Source: Endomicrobium sp. (GTDB lineage Bacteria; Elusimicrobiota; Endomicrobiia; Endomicrobiales; Endomicrobiaceae). Taken from it: 64,000 nucleotides of DNA. The stretch spans positions 124,001 to 188,000 of the forward strand of contig JAITNH010000006.1 of NCBI GenBank assembly GCA_031290575.1, given 5' to 3'. The notes beneath the pieces were generated by a model. The model was not told where the DNA came from. It saw only the letters and a program-made list of their open reading frames with translations, and did not search any database. Position numbers and translations under genes: made by a program. Positions 1 through 9,016 of this stretch are shown one piece after another. Each line of letters starts with the position of its first letter. Position 1 is the first letter of the stretch.

Positions 1-47
1 ATTGCTTGTTAATATGATATTAAAAGAATTATAATAAGATAGCATTT

Positions 48-87
48 GTGCAGAATGCTGTGTGGTTATAAGTACAAGATTAGTAAT
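48..87. repeat. 40-bp direct repeat, copy 1
   Basis: These 40 bases recur without mismatch at 514-553, 466 bp downstream, with neither flank continuing the match. Copy 2 lies inside the cysteine-rich reading frame that follows. Copy 1 spans the region just before that gene's likely start codon and is in a different frame relative to it. Read in the same frame as copy 2, copy 1 runs into a stop codon at 91-93, so it is not part of an intact paralogue here. It may be a trace of a local duplication or gene conversion, or the tail of a decayed paralogue cut by the window edge. Confidence 0.9.
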
Positions 88-103
88 TATTAATAAGTTT
101 AAA

Positions 104-1072
104 ATGAAAAATTTGATTATAAAAAAAATATTGCGTGTATTGTATAAATATAGAATTAAATTTAGTGTTTTAGCATTTGTAAGATCGTCAATAAATTTTA
201 TCTTATTGTTGCTCATATTTATTTTCGTTTTGGTTTTAAATAAGGAGATTGCAGATAGTGGTACTTTTGTTGATGATCAAGATCAATATGATGTCTGTAT
301 TGTAGCGATCCAATTTGTTAATTCAACAAATACCAATCTGCTAAGTTATGTTTCTTTTTTGACGGGATCTTTTAATGCAACATCGAAATATGAAATGAAT
401 CTTTACTCTACTCTAAATGCTTCTTCGTTGTTTAGTGATGAGCAAATTAAACATATCGACACTAGGTTATTAGGTTTTTTAGATTTCAAAAATAATTTTT
501 ATGATGAATCTTCGTGCAGAATGCTGTGTGGTTATAAGTACAAGATTAGTAATAAAGATGTCAAAAATGATATTATATTTTTTCAAAAAAACAAATTTGC
601 AGATTTTTCAAGAGTTAGTTCAAAATGCCTTTGTCTTGAGTCTAAATTATCGTATAATATGAAAAAGTATTTTGAGTCGTATAAGAATTGTGATATGATA
701 TCAAAAGTACCATGTGTATTTTCTAATTATTTTGATAGATTTTTAGGCTTCTCTGTGAAAAAGTTTGAAGAAAGAAAAACAAATGAAGAAAAATTTATAA
801 AAGTTTTTAAAATATCGAAAAAAGAATGTTTTAATAAAAGTTTAGACATAATAAAAGAGTTTCAAGCAAAAGTTACTCATAAGAGTTTTAAGAAGGGATA
901 TATAGTGGCCTTTGGTTTTACAAAAACATTTTCTGGTTTATGTTTAGATTCAACAGAAATATGTGTTTTTATAACAGAAATTTGTAATGATAATGTTAAA
1001 GTTGAAATTATTTCTTGCAATAATTTATTGGCTAGTAAATTTTCTGTTGGTTTTTTTAACATGTTTACATAA
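104..1072 (+). CDS. Cysteine-rich membrane-anchored orphan protein
   Basis: I do not recognise this 322-residue protein. It starts with a lysine-rich stretch, then one hydrophobic segment at about residues 26-46, which looks like a signal anchor. The rest is a soluble lysine- and serine-rich domain that would be outside the cytoplasm. About a dozen cysteines are spread through that domain, some as pairs such as CRMLC and CLC, so disulfides or metal binding are possible. An in-frame start at 62 would add 14 residues, but those codons come from the upstream copy of the 40-bp repeat, so I prefer the ATG at 104. No clear Shine-Dalgarno precedes it. The second repeat copy encodes residues around the CRMLC motif. 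The gene sits alone ahead of eno. That it is a gene is likely; its function is unknown. Confidence 0.7.
   Translation: MKNLIIKKILRVLYKYRIKFSVLAFVRSSINFILLLLIFIFVLVLNKEIADSGTFVDDQDQYDVCIVAIQFVNSTNTNLLSYVSFLTGSFNATSKYEMNLYSTLNASSLFSDEQIKHIDTRLLGFLDFKNNFYDESSCRMLCGYKYKISNKDVKNDIIFFQKNKFADFSRVSSKCLCLESKLSYNMKKYFESYKNCDMISKVPCVFSNYFDRFLGFSVKKFEERKTNEEKFIKVFKISKKECFNKSLDIIKEFQAKVTHKSFKKGYIVAFGFTKTFSGLCLDSTEICVFITEICNDNVKVEIISCNNLLASKFSVGFFNMFT
514..553. repeat. 40-bp direct repeat, copy 2 (inside the orphan CDS)
   Basis: Exact second copy of 48-87, located inside the cysteine-rich reading frame, where it encodes the segment around CRMLC followed by GYKYKIS. Its identity at the nucleotide level, including third codon positions, points to a recent duplication or conversion event. 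Confidence 0.9.
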
Positions 1073-1127
1073 AGAATATGTCTTGGGTATGTAGTATAAA
1101 TTTAAATTTTAAAAGGAGGATTTGAAT

Positions 1128-2432
1128 ATGGCAAAAATTACAAACATTATAGGCAGAGAAATTATCGATTCTCGTGGAAATCCCACTGTTGAAGTTGATG
1201 TTAATCTTGATGATGATTTTTATGGAAGGGCAGCTGTTCCGTCGGGTGCTTCAACAGGTTCGATGGAAGCCTTAGAGCTCAGAGACAATGATAAAAATAG
1301 ATTTGAAGGGAAAGGTGTATTAAAAGCACTTTCAAATATCAATAATATAATCGCACCGAAACTTATAGGTTTTGAAGTAACAAAACAACAGCAAATAGAT
1401 GATATAATGATAAAGCTTGACGGTACGGATTTCAAAAGCAATTTGGGTGCTAATGCTATTTTGGGAGTATCTCTTGCTTGTGCTAAGGCGGGTGCAAATT
1501 CAAGAAAACTGTCAGTATATGAATATGTGAGAGAGATTTACAATATTAAAAGTAATCAGTATATTTTACCTGTACCTCTTATGAATATTATTAATGGTGG
1601 TGAACATGCGGATAATAATGTTGATTTGCAGGAATTTATGATTGTTCCAGTAAGTACTCCAAATTTTCGTGAATCATTAAGAATGGGATGTGAAGTTTTT
1701 CATAGCTTAAAAAAGGTTTTAAATAAGAATGGTTATGTCACTAGTGTTGGTGATGAAGGCGGTTTTGCACCAAATTTGAAGTCTAATGCACAGGCATTGG
1801 AAATAATATGCGAAGCTGTTGAAGTGATTGGCTATAAAGTCGGGAAAGATATAGTTTTTGCTTTAGATGTTGCGGCGAGTGAAATATATGAAAATAATGA
1901 ATATATACTTAAAGGCGAGGCGAGGAATACTGTCAAGACATCAAAAGATATGATTGCTTTTTATGAGGATCTTTTGAAGAAGTATCCTATAATATCTATA
2001 GAGGATGGATTAAGCGAATCTGATTTGGATGGATGGAAAATTTTAACAGATAAATTAAAATCAAAACTTCAGCTTGTTGGTGACGATCTTTTTGTTACAA
2101 ATACAAAAATTTTTAGAGAAGGTATTGATAAAGGTATTGCCAATTCAATTCTTATAAAGGTTAACCAAATTGGTTCACTTTCAGAAACGGTTTCCGCTAT
2201 TCAGATGGCATATAAAGCAGGATATACTGCAATTATCTCACATCGTTCTGGAGAAACAGAGGATAGTATTATTGCAGATTTAGCTGTTGCTCTTAATACA
2301 GGGCAAATTAAGACAGGTTCTGCATCGAGAAGTGATAGAATGTGTAAATACAACCAACTTCTAAGAATTGAAGATGAACTTGGATCTAAAGGTAAATATT
2401 TAGGAAAGTGTGCTTTTTCAAGTATAAAATAG
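1128..2432 (+). CDS. eno: Enolase
   Basis: Enolase interconverts 2-phosphoglycerate and phosphoenolpyruvate in cytosolic glycolysis. The 434-residue length is typical. The N-terminal domain carries the SGASTG flexible loop near residues 39-44. Downstream are the GDEGGFAP catalytic loop, the IEDGL metal-binding region, [12 protein letters not shown] with the catalytic lysine, and SHRSGETED. The ATG at 1128 follows an excellent Shine-Dalgarno (AAAAGGAGGA at 1111-1120, seven bases away). A TTG at 1122 would add two residues and overlap the ideal spacing. The ftsB-like gene follows after 13 bases, so the two are probably cotranscribed and end at the terminator at 2798-2835. Confidence 0.98.
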   Translation: MAKITNIIGREIIDSRGNPTVEVDVNLDDDFYGRAAVPSGASTGSMEALELRDNDKNRFEGKGVLKALSNINNIIAPKLIGFEVTKQQQIDDIMIKLDGTDFKSNLGANAILGVSLACAKAGANSRKLSVYEYVREIYNIKSNQYILPVPLMNIINGGEHADNNVDLQEFMIVPVSTPNFRESLRMGCEVFHSLKKVLNKNGYVTSVGDEGGFAPNLKSNAQALEIICEAVEVIGYKVGKDIVFALDVAASEIYENNEYILKGEARNTVKTSKDMIAFYEDLLKKYPIISIEDGLSESDLDGWKILTDKLKSKLQLVGDDLFVTNTKIFREGIDKGIANSILIKVNQIGSLSETVSAIQMAYKAGYTAIISHRSGETEDSIIADLAVALNTGQIKTGSASRSDRMCKYNQLLRIEDELGSKGKYLGKCAFSSIK

Positions 2433-2445
2433 CATTGAGTGTTTT

Positions 2446-2715
2446 ATGAGAAAATTTAAAATTCGTTATATTATTATGATATTTATTTGTTTGGTTTTGT
2501 CTTTTAACGATGGTAATAGAACTTTTATCAGGCGGTTCATTGAACAAAATAAATTACAAACAGATATTAAAAATGCTAGATGTCAGAATGATTTGTTAAA
2601 AAAGAGAATATACTATCTTGAGAATGAATCTTCATATTTAGAAAAGATGGTGCGTAGTGAATTGAATGTTATAGCTCCCGGAGAAATAGAATACAGATTT
2701 TTGATAAAAAACTAG
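2446..2715 (+). CDS. FtsB/DivIC-family cell-division protein
   Basis: This is an 89-residue bitopic membrane protein. A short basic cytoplasmic tail leads into one membrane segment at about residues 8-21. A predicted periplasmic coiled coil follows (residues about 33-65), with the NDLLKKRIYYLENE-type heptads seen in FtsB and DivIC, and a C-terminal segment with ELNVIAPGEIEY resembles the conserved patch of that family. FtsB-type proteins join FtsL and FtsQ in the divisome and help activate septal peptidoglycan synthesis. The position directly after eno is common in bacteria and supports the call. FtsL could look similar, but the eno linkage and the GE(I/V)EY-like end favour FtsB/DivIC. Confidence 0.82.
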   Translation: MRKFKIRYIIMIFICLVLSFNDGNRTFIRRFIEQNKLQTDIKNARCQNDLLKKRIYYLENESSYLEKMVRSELNVIAPGEIEYRFLIKN

Positions 2716-2797
2716 CAGCGAAAAAAAATGAAGATAGAAGAAATAGCAACAAAGAAATCTATGTTTTTATCTACTTCAATTTTATATTTATTCTGAT

Positions 2798-2835
2798 TAA
2801 ATCATTTCTTCAAAAAATGATTTAGCTTTTTTTTT
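2798..2835 (+). terminator. Rho-independent terminator of eno-ftsB, overlapping the typA 3' end
   Basis: A perfect 10-bp inverted repeat (TAAATCATTT at 2798-2807 and AAATGATTTA at 2815-2824) with a seven-base loop is followed on the plus strand by GC and a run of nine T. It would stop transcripts from eno and the ftsB-like gene. The stem lies over the last codons and stop of typA on the other strand, so the convergent genes share this sequence. Confidence 0.8.
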
Positions 2836-4604
2836 CTCAAACGAATAGAACTTGGTGTAATCTCCACAAGTTCATCATAAGAAATATACTCAACTGCCTG
2901 TTCAAGGCTCATAAATTTTGGCGGTGAAAGTGTTGGGGTATCATCGCTTTTGCTTCTTATGTTGGTCAATTTTTTTAATTTGCAGGGATTTACGACCAAA
3001 TCGTTTTCTCTGGAATTTTGTCCAACTATCATTCCTTCGTATACTTCAATCCCTGGCATTACAAATAATTGCCCACTTGTTTGTATATTTTCTAATGCAT
3101 AAGCTGTAGTTTTGCCCAGATTTTTTGCTATGAGAACACCGTTTACTCTTAACTCTGCGATATTAGTTTTCGGAGAGTAATCGTAAAAGCTATGATACAT
3201 AATTCCATTTCCTCTGGTTTTTGTTAGGAACTCATTTTTAAAACCTATTAATCCTCTTGAAGGGACTATGTATTCAAAGTGTACTTTGTTTTCTATATCT
3301 TTAATCATATTTTCAAGTTTTCCTGCCCTTTTACTTAATAATTCAAAGATAGAGCCTTGAAATTGGCTTTCTATTTCCATACTAAGAAGTTCCATAGGTT
3401 CGTAAATTTTTCCATTTATTTCTTTATATATTACTTCTGGAGCTGAAATCGAAAGTTCAAAGCCTTCACGTCGCATAGTTTCAATTAAAATAGTTAAATG
3501 TAATTCTCCTCTTCCTGAAACTTTAAATTTTCCGTCTTCTTCTTCCAGTGTTTCAACTCTTAATCCGATATTTGTCTTAGCTTCTTTTTCAAGTCGTGTT
3601 TTTATATGCCTGCTTGTTAAAAACTTACCTTCTCGTCCAGCAAATGGAGAATCGTTTACCATAAAATTCATAGAGACAGTAGGTTCATCTATTAAAAGTC
3701 TTGGCAAAGGCAAAATATTATTAATGCTACATACTGTATCGCCGACTTCAACACCTTCAAGACCTGCTATTGAAACTATGTCACCAGCTTCTGCTTGCCC
3801 AATTTCCTGTTTTCCAAGTCCATAAATTTTATCTATGCGTACTGCTTTTGTAATCTTTGGCGAATTAGTATTATTATTATTTACAAGTGCTACAGTCTGC
3901 CCCTTTTTTATAACTCCATTTGAAATCCTACCTATACCTATGTTGCCCAAAAAATTATTATAATCAAGCATAGTTATTTGCATTTGAAGAAATTTTTCAA
4001 TATTGGCGTCAGGGGCTGGAATATGTGAAAGAATTGTTGTAAAAAGCGGTTCTATATCATTACATTTTTCTTCCATGCTTCTGCTTGCCCAGCCCTCGCG
4101 TCCAGAAGCATAAAGTACTGGAAAATCAAGCTGTTCATCACTTGCACCGAGTTTAATGAATAGATCGAAAACATTGTCCAAAACCTTGCTTGGAGTTGCG
4201 TTAGGCCTATCCATTTTGTTTATGACAACAATAGGTTTCAATCCAAGTAAAAGTGTCTTTTTTAAAACAAAACGTGTTTGTGGCATGGGTCCCTCAACAG
4301 CATCAACAATAAGTATTGCACCGTCAACCATTTTTAGTATTCTTTCTACTTCACTTCCAAAATCAGCATGCCCAGGAGTATCTACTATATTTAAAATATT
4401 CTTTTTATAATTAACTGATATATATTTTGCAAGAATTGTTATACCTTTTTCTCTTTCAAGAGGATTAGAGTCTAAAATCATATCTTGAATATCATCGTTA
4501 ATATTAAACTGTCCTGAAAATTTTAACAGAGAATCTACTATTGTTGTTTTGCCATGGTCTACATGTGCTATAATAGCAACATTTCTCATATCGTTTCTTT
4601 TCAT
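2802..4604 (-). CDS. typA: Ribosome-associated GTPase TypA/BipA
   Basis: TypA is a translational GTPase of the EF-G family that binds the 70S ribosome and assists large-subunit assembly and stress adaptation. The 600-residue product begins with the G domain: AHVDHGKTT (G1) near residue 13, the RGITI-equivalent [14 protein letters not shown] (G3) and NKMD (G4). Domain II, the EF-G-like domains III and V and the TypA-specific C-terminal region follow at normal length. The start is supported by GGTGA a few bases upstream of the ATG at 4604. It is divergent to nothing and convergent with eno-ftsB; about 240 bases with no recognisable gene separate it from the SulP gene upstream. Confidence 0.97.
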   Translation of the reverse strand: MKRNDMRNVAIIAHVDHGKTTIVDSLLKFSGQFNINDDIQDMILDSNPLEREKGITILAKYISVNYKKNILNIVDTPGHADFGSEVERILKMVDGAILIVDAVEGPMPQTRFVLKKTLLLGLKPIVVINKMDRPNATPSKVLDNVFDLFIKLGASDEQLDFPVLYASGREGWASRSMEEKCNDIEPLFTTILSHIPAPDANIEKFLQMQITMLDYNNFLGNIGIGRISNGVIKKGQTVALVNNNNTNSPKITKAVRIDKIYGLGKQEIGQAEAGDIVSIAGLEGVEVGDTVCSINNILPLPRLLIDEPTVSMNFMVNDSPFAGREGKFLTSRHIKTRLEKEAKTNIGLRVETLEEEDGKFKVSGRGELHLTILIETMRREGFELSISAPEVIYKEINGKIYEPMELLSMEIESQFQGSIFELLSKRAGKLENMIKDIENKVHFEYIVPSRGLIGFKNEFLTKTRGNGIMYHSFYDYSPKTNIAELRVNGVLIAKNLGKTTAYALENIQTSGQLFVMPGIEVYEGMIVGQNSRENDLVVNPCKLKKLTNIRSKSDDTPTLSPPKFMSLEQAVEYISYDELVEITPSSIRLRKKKLNHFLKK

Positions 4605-4843
4605 AAGTTCACCAAAATGGATCCTTTCTGACAGATTTCAGTTATACATCTTTTGTTTTTGTTCATATATATAAAATAAGTTTACATATCAACTATTTTT
4701 TTGATGCAACCGTCATCTCAATTGACTTCATGTAAACACCTAAACCATTAAAAAATACGATATAACTCATACCCCAATATAAACAACAATAGACATAATT
4801 TAACTTTACAAATAAGATTCACAGTTACCCATGATTCATAGTA

Positions 4844-6541
4844 TCATTTTTTTATGTTGAATGTCTTATTGTATTCTTCGAGATATCTTATATATTCTTC
4901 AGCTTTTCTAAATGCGGTATCTATATTTAGTGCAAAATTTGCTCTGCTTAGGATATCAATGAATCCATACTTTTTTAACACTTTAAGAGGTTGTCTTTGT
5001 ATTTGGCATAGAATAAGACTTGTATTTGATGAAGCACATTTTTTATAAATTTTGTACAGAGTGTGATACCCAGTAGCATCCATTGCCGGAACTTTACGCA
5101 TTCTTAAAATTATAACTTTACAGTCTTTAATCCTTTCTATATATTCTATAAATGTGCTTGCGGCTCCAAAAAAGAAGGGGCCATTAACTTCATATAGAAC
5201 CACATTTTTCAACTTTTTTTTATTTTCAATATCAGATTCATTTATCCCTTCATACATATTTTTTGATGTAGTATCAATATTTGCGATATCTGACATTCTT
5301 TTTATAAATAAGAATGAAGCTAAAATCATTCCTATCTCAATTGCGCAAATTAAATCAACAAATATTGTTAAAATAAAAGTTGTAAGTAAAATTATGTAAT
5401 CGCTTGCAGGAGACTTCGTAATTTCTCTAAAAGAATTAAAATCCATCATTCTGTATGCTACCGTAAAAAGGATAGCTGCAAGTGTCACCATAGGTATAAG
5501 AACGATATATTTTATTAATGAAAGCAATATTATAAGTACAAAAATTGCATGTGTTATCCCTGCAATTGGCGTTCTCCCGCCATTGTTTATATTTGCAGCA
5601 GTTCTCGCTATTGCCCCTGTGGCGGGAATGCCTCCAAAAATTGCAGAACATATGTTTGCTATACCTAGAGCTATGAGTTCTGTGTTTGATCTATGTTTTT
5701 TGGCTATCATTCCATCTGCAATCACAGCAGATAATAAAGATTCTACTCCGGCAAGAATTGCTATTGTTAAAGCTGGCTGTAATAATTTTTTTATCAGTTC
5801 AAAATTAAACATTGGTATTTTTGGACAAAAGGACATGGATTTTGTTATATTGCCAAAGTGTAAGAATATTGTTTCAATAGGCAGGTTAAACAATTTTACA
5901 ATTAATGTTGAAAATATAAGAGCTGTTAATGATGCGGGGAAAAATTTAAATTTTTTAGGATAATATCTCATAAATAATAGTACCCCTATACCCATAATAA
6001 AGGTATGAATATTTATATTATTAAGATTTCTGATATATAGTAACCATTTTTCAATAAAGTTTGATGGTATGGTTGTTGTAGCAAGCCCTAATCCTAAGAA
6101 ATCATTGATTTGTGTTGAAAACAAAACTACTGCTATTCCGCTTGTAAATCCTGTAGTGACTGGATCTGGAATATAGCGTATAATTTTGCCAAATTTCAAA
6201 AGCCCCATACCTATAAGGAAAATACCAGCCATAATAGTTGCTATAATTAAGCTTTCAGCTCCATATTTTTGCATAACTCCATAAACTATAACCACGAAAG
6301 CACCCGTAGGGCCGCCTATTTGAACTCGACTACCACCAAGAAAGGAAATCAAGAATCCAGCTATTATGGCAGTTATAAGACTTTTTCCAGGCATAACTCC
6401 CGAAGCAATCCCAAATGCTATCGAAAGAGGGATAGCAATGAAAGCTACTATTACTCCTGCGTTTATATCAGTAAGAATACGAGTGAACGTAAATTCTTGC
6501 CGGCTGTTTTTTATCAGTGTGAATAATTTTGGTTTAAACAT
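4844..6541 (-). CDS. SulP/SLC26-family anion transporter with STAS domain
   Basis: This 565-residue inner-membrane protein has a SulP transmembrane core of roughly 12-14 segments (residues about 25-425), with the family N-terminal stretch DINAGVIVAFIAIPLSIAFGIASG and GGSRVQIGGPTGAF near residue 70. A cytoplasmic STAS domain follows (about 445-545), containing LRMRKVPAMDATG. SulP proteins move sulfate, bicarbonate, dicarboxylates or other anions, usually by symport; substrate cannot be assigned from sequence. No Shine-Dalgarno is visible before the ATG; a promoter-like pair sits close upstream (see separate entry). It stands alone on the minus strand between typA and folK. Confidence 0.92.
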   Translation of the reverse strand: MFKPKLFTLIKNSRQEFTFTRILTDINAGVIVAFIAIPLSIAFGIASGVMPGKSLITAIIAGFLISFLGGSRVQIGGPTGAFVVIVYGVMQKYGAESLIIATIMAGIFLIGMGLLKFGKIIRYIPDPVTTGFTSGIAVVLFSTQINDFLGLGLATTTIPSNFIEKWLLYIRNLNNINIHTFIMGIGVLLFMRYYPKKFKFFPASLTALIFSTLIVKLFNLPIETIFLHFGNITKSMSFCPKIPMFNFELIKKLLQPALTIAILAGVESLLSAVIADGMIAKKHRSNTELIALGIANICSAIFGGIPATGAIARTAANINNGGRTPIAGITHAIFVLIILLSLIKYIVLIPMVTLAAILFTVAYRMMDFNSFREITKSPASDYIILLTTFILTIFVDLICAIEIGMILASFLFIKRMSDIANIDTTSKNMYEGINESDIENKKKLKNVVLYEVNGPFFFGAASTFIEYIERIKDCKVIILRMRKVPAMDATGYHTLYKIYKKCASSNTSLILCQIQRQPLKVLKKYGFIDILSRANFALNIDTAFRKAEEYIRYLEEYNKTFNIKK

Positions 6542-6555
6542 GGTTTGAGAATTAA

Positions 6556-6584
6556 ATAATAGAATAAATCTTTTTTGTTGTAAA
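6556..6584 (-). promoter_or_regulatory. Putative promoter of the SulP gene, very short leader
   Basis: On the minus strand a TTTACA box (6579-6584) and a TATTAT box (6556-6561) are 17 bases apart. Transcription would begin around 6549, leaving a 5' leader of only about eight bases before the ATG at 6541. This fits the absence of a Shine-Dalgarno. AT-rich sequence makes chance matches likely. Confidence 0.4.
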
Positions 6585-6777
6585 TTGAAATTCTTTTATC
6601 GACTTTACTTATATTTTCACACCACAAAACACAATTAAAACTTAATTGAATTTAAATAATCATCATATATTTCAAAAAAGAAATCTTATTTGTGAAATAG
6701 TGTTAAATTTAAATCGCAAATTAACGCTAATTCAAAATCTGCATTTATTCTACATAACAAAAACAATTTAGGCAAAT

Positions 6778-6806
6778 TTGCATTTATCAAAAATATTGTT
6801 TATATT
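6778..6806 (+). promoter_or_regulatory. Putative promoter of folK, near-leaderless
   Basis: TTGCAT (6778-6783) and TATATT (6801-6806) are separated by 17 bases. The expected start of transcription falls at about 6812-6814, which coincides with the folK ATG at 6813. No Shine-Dalgarno is present, so a leaderless message is plausible. Confidence 0.4.
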
Positions 6807-6812
6807 TAAAAC

Positions 6813-7316
6813 ATGATGAAAGAAACAATATATTTAAGTTTAGGGTCAAATATTGGTGATAGAGCTGAGAATATTATTTCGACCTTATCTTTCTTGCAAA
6901 GTAGTTTGCTTGTAAATATTATAAAATTGTCGTCTTTTTATGAGACATCTCCGATAGGGCCAAAACAAAGAAGTTTTTATAACATTGTGATTAAAGCATA
7001 TACAGAGTTAAATTCTTATGAATTGTTCTATTTAGTGAAACAGGCAGAACATATTTTAGCTCGAAGAAAGGTAATCAAATGGGGACCACGTATCATTGAT
7101 GTAGATATTTTATTTTTTGGTAATCAAATTATTGATACTATTCTTTTGACTATACCACACAAAGAGATAGAAAACAGACTTTTTGTTTTAGTTCCGATGA
7201 ATGAAATAGAGAGTGATTTTGTACATCCTACTTTAAGCCTTAAAATCAACACTATTTTGTCTAATAATTTGTTAACTTTTAAATGTCAAAAAATTAGAGT
7301 TGTACAGGTATATTAA
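6813..7316 (+). CDS. folK: 6-hydroxymethyl-7,8-dihydropterin pyrophosphokinase (HPPK)
   Basis: FolK transfers pyrophosphate from ATP to 6-hydroxymethyl-dihydropterin, giving the substrate used by FolP in folate synthesis. The 167-residue protein has the family start [11 protein letters not shown] at residues 5-15, FYETSPIG near residue 43 and the ATP/metal-binding block [13 protein letters not shown] near residue 91. The first of two adjacent ATG codons is used; the second is equally possible. It heads a run folK-panB-panC-nadB-uvrA on the plus strand, with a 38-base gap to panB. The other folate genes here, folE and folP, lie about 17 kb away. Confidence 0.95.
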   Translation: MMKETIYLSLGSNIGDRAENIISTLSFLQSSLLVNIIKLSSFYETSPIGPKQRSFYNIVIKAYTELNSYELFYLVKQAEHILARRKVIKWGPRIIDVDILFFGNQIIDTILLTIPHKEIENRLFVLVPMNEIESDFVHPTLSLKINTILSNNLLTFKCQKIRVVQVY

Positions 7317-7354
7317 AATTAATTGATTACATAGAATGGAGGAAGATAGACTTA

Positions 7355-8155
7355 ATGGGTAAAAAAACTATTACGACGATTTTGGATAATAAAAAATCAA
7401 ATAAAAAAATAACAATGCTCACATGTTATGATTACACTACTGCTAAACTCATTTCTTCGCAAGACATCGATATACTGCTTGTTGGTGATTCCCTTGGCAA
7501 TGTTAAACTCGGCTATGAAAACACTCTTCCTGTTACAGTAGATGATATGATATATCATACGAAATCTGTGAAAAGAGGAAATGAGAGAGCACTGCTTGTT
7601 ACCGATATGCCATTTATGTCTTATGAGATAGATGTTAAAGATGCTGTTAGAAATGCTGCAAGAATTGTTAAAGAAGGTGGATCAGAAGCAGTGAAAATTG
7701 AAGGCGGCATTGAAATTATAAATCAAGTTAAGGCAATTGTTGATGCGAAAATTCCTGTTATAGGGCATTTAGGATTAACTCCTCAATCGGTAAATAAATT
7801 TGGTGGGTTTAAAATCCAGGGGAAAACCTGTGAGTCTTATAATAAACTTATTGCCGATGCTCAAGTTTTAGAAAAATCAGGTGCATTTGCTCTTGTTTTG
7901 GAAGCTATTCCAGAGCATCTTGCAAAAAAAGTTACAGAAATATCAAAAATACCAACAATAGGTATAGGTGCAGGGCGTTATTGTGATGGACAGGTTTTGG
8001 TTATTGATGATATTCTTGGAATGTTTACTGATTTTACTCCTAAATTTGTAAAGAAATACGCAGATGTTGGCGAAATGATAAAAACTGCTGTAAGAAGTTA
8101 TATAAAAGAAGTTAGAGAAGGAACATTTCCTCGGGAAGAGAATACATATAAATGA
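7355..8155 (+). CDS. panB: 3-methyl-2-oxobutanoate hydroxymethyltransferase
   Basis: PanB makes ketopantoate from alpha-ketoisovalerate and 5,10-methylene-tetrahydrofolate, the first committed step to pantothenate and coenzyme A. The 266-residue protein shows [12 protein letters not shown] near residue 22, [20 protein letters not shown] with metal ligands, the VKIEGG segment and GIGAG-rich C-terminal half, all at normal spacing. A GGAGGAAG Shine-Dalgarno precedes the ATG. The stop overlaps the panC start by four bases (ATGA), so translational coupling is likely. Its folate cofactor links it to the adjacent folK. Confidence 0.97.
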   Translation: MGKKTITTILDNKKSNKKITMLTCYDYTTAKLISSQDIDILLVGDSLGNVKLGYENTLPVTVDDMIYHTKSVKRGNERALLVTDMPFMSYEIDVKDAVRNAARIVKEGGSEAVKIEGGIEIINQVKAIVDAKIPVIGHLGLTPQSVNKFGGFKIQGKTCESYNKLIADAQVLEKSGAFALVLEAIPEHLAKKVTEISKIPTIGIGAGRYCDGQVLVIDDILGMFTDFTPKFVKKYADVGEMIKTAVRSYIKEVREGTFPREENTYK

Positions 8156-9000
8156 AAATTATAAAAAATGCTTTGCGTATGCAAAAAATAGCTTTAAAGC
8201 ATCTTAAGTGTGGTGATGAGATAGGACTTGTTCCTACAATGGGGGCATTGCATGAAGGGCATATCTCTTTAATTGGCAAATCTAAAAAAAATGATGATGT
8301 TACTATAGTTTCAATTTTTGTAAATCCGGTGCAGTTTAGTCCTAATGAAGATTATCTAAAATATCCAAGATCTATTAATGAGGATTTATGTGTATGCAAA
8401 AAATATAATGTGAATTATGTTTTTATTCCTTCTTCTGTAAATGAGATGTTTAAACAAGAACACAAAACTTTTGTGGAAGTGAAATCTTTGCAGGACGTTT
8501 TATGTGGACAATTTAGGCCCATACATTTTAAAGGTGTTGCTACAATAGTTACAAAACTTTTTAATATATCTTATGCGGATAGAGCGTATTTTGGAATGAA
8601 AGATTTTCAACAGTTCAAAATTGTAGAAAAATTAGCAAAAGAGTTAAATTTTAGAACTAAAATAATTGCGTGTCCTATTGTAAGGGAGCAAAGCGGGCTT
8701 GCTCGTTCAAGTAGAAATTTTTATTTAACTACGGAAGAGAAAAATATAAGTGTAAATATTTTTAAAATTTTAAAAACAGCAGCACAAGATTTTAAGAGAA
8801 AAGATTTACACATAATTAAAAAAAATACTGTGACTAAATTAAATAAAATTAAAAACAGCAAGTTAGACTATGCTGAAATTGTAGATTTTAATGATTTATC
8901 TATAGTTGCTGATAAAAAAACAAAAAAAGCTGTTTTTGTGTTGGCTATATGGATAGGTAAAACAAGACTTATCGATAACATTATAATGATTAAACGGTGA
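8152..9000 (+). CDS. panC: Pantothenate synthetase
   Basis: PanC condenses pantoate and beta-alanine with ATP to give pantothenate. The 282-residue protein carries [16 protein letters not shown] near residues 25-40 with the HxGH nucleotide-binding motif, [13 protein letters not shown], the pantoate-binding FGMKDFQQ segment and the [15 protein letters not shown] loop. It overlaps panB by four bases. No panD (aspartate decarboxylase) is in the window, so beta-alanine must come from a gene elsewhere or from outside. Confidence 0.97.
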   Translation: MKIIKNALRMQKIALKHLKCGDEIGLVPTMGALHEGHISLIGKSKKNDDVTIVSIFVNPVQFSPNEDYLKYPRSINEDLCVCKKYNVNYVFIPSSVNEMFKQEHKTFVEVKSLQDVLCGQFRPIHFKGVATIVTKLFNISYADRAYFGMKDFQQFKIVEKLAKELNFRTKIIACPIVREQSGLARSSRNFYLTTEEKNISVNIFKILKTAAQDFKRKDLHIIKKNTVTKLNKIKNSKLDYAEIVDFNDLSIVADKKTKKAVFVLAIWIGKTRLIDNIIMIKR

Positions 9001-9016
9001 CTGTAAAGGAAAAATA

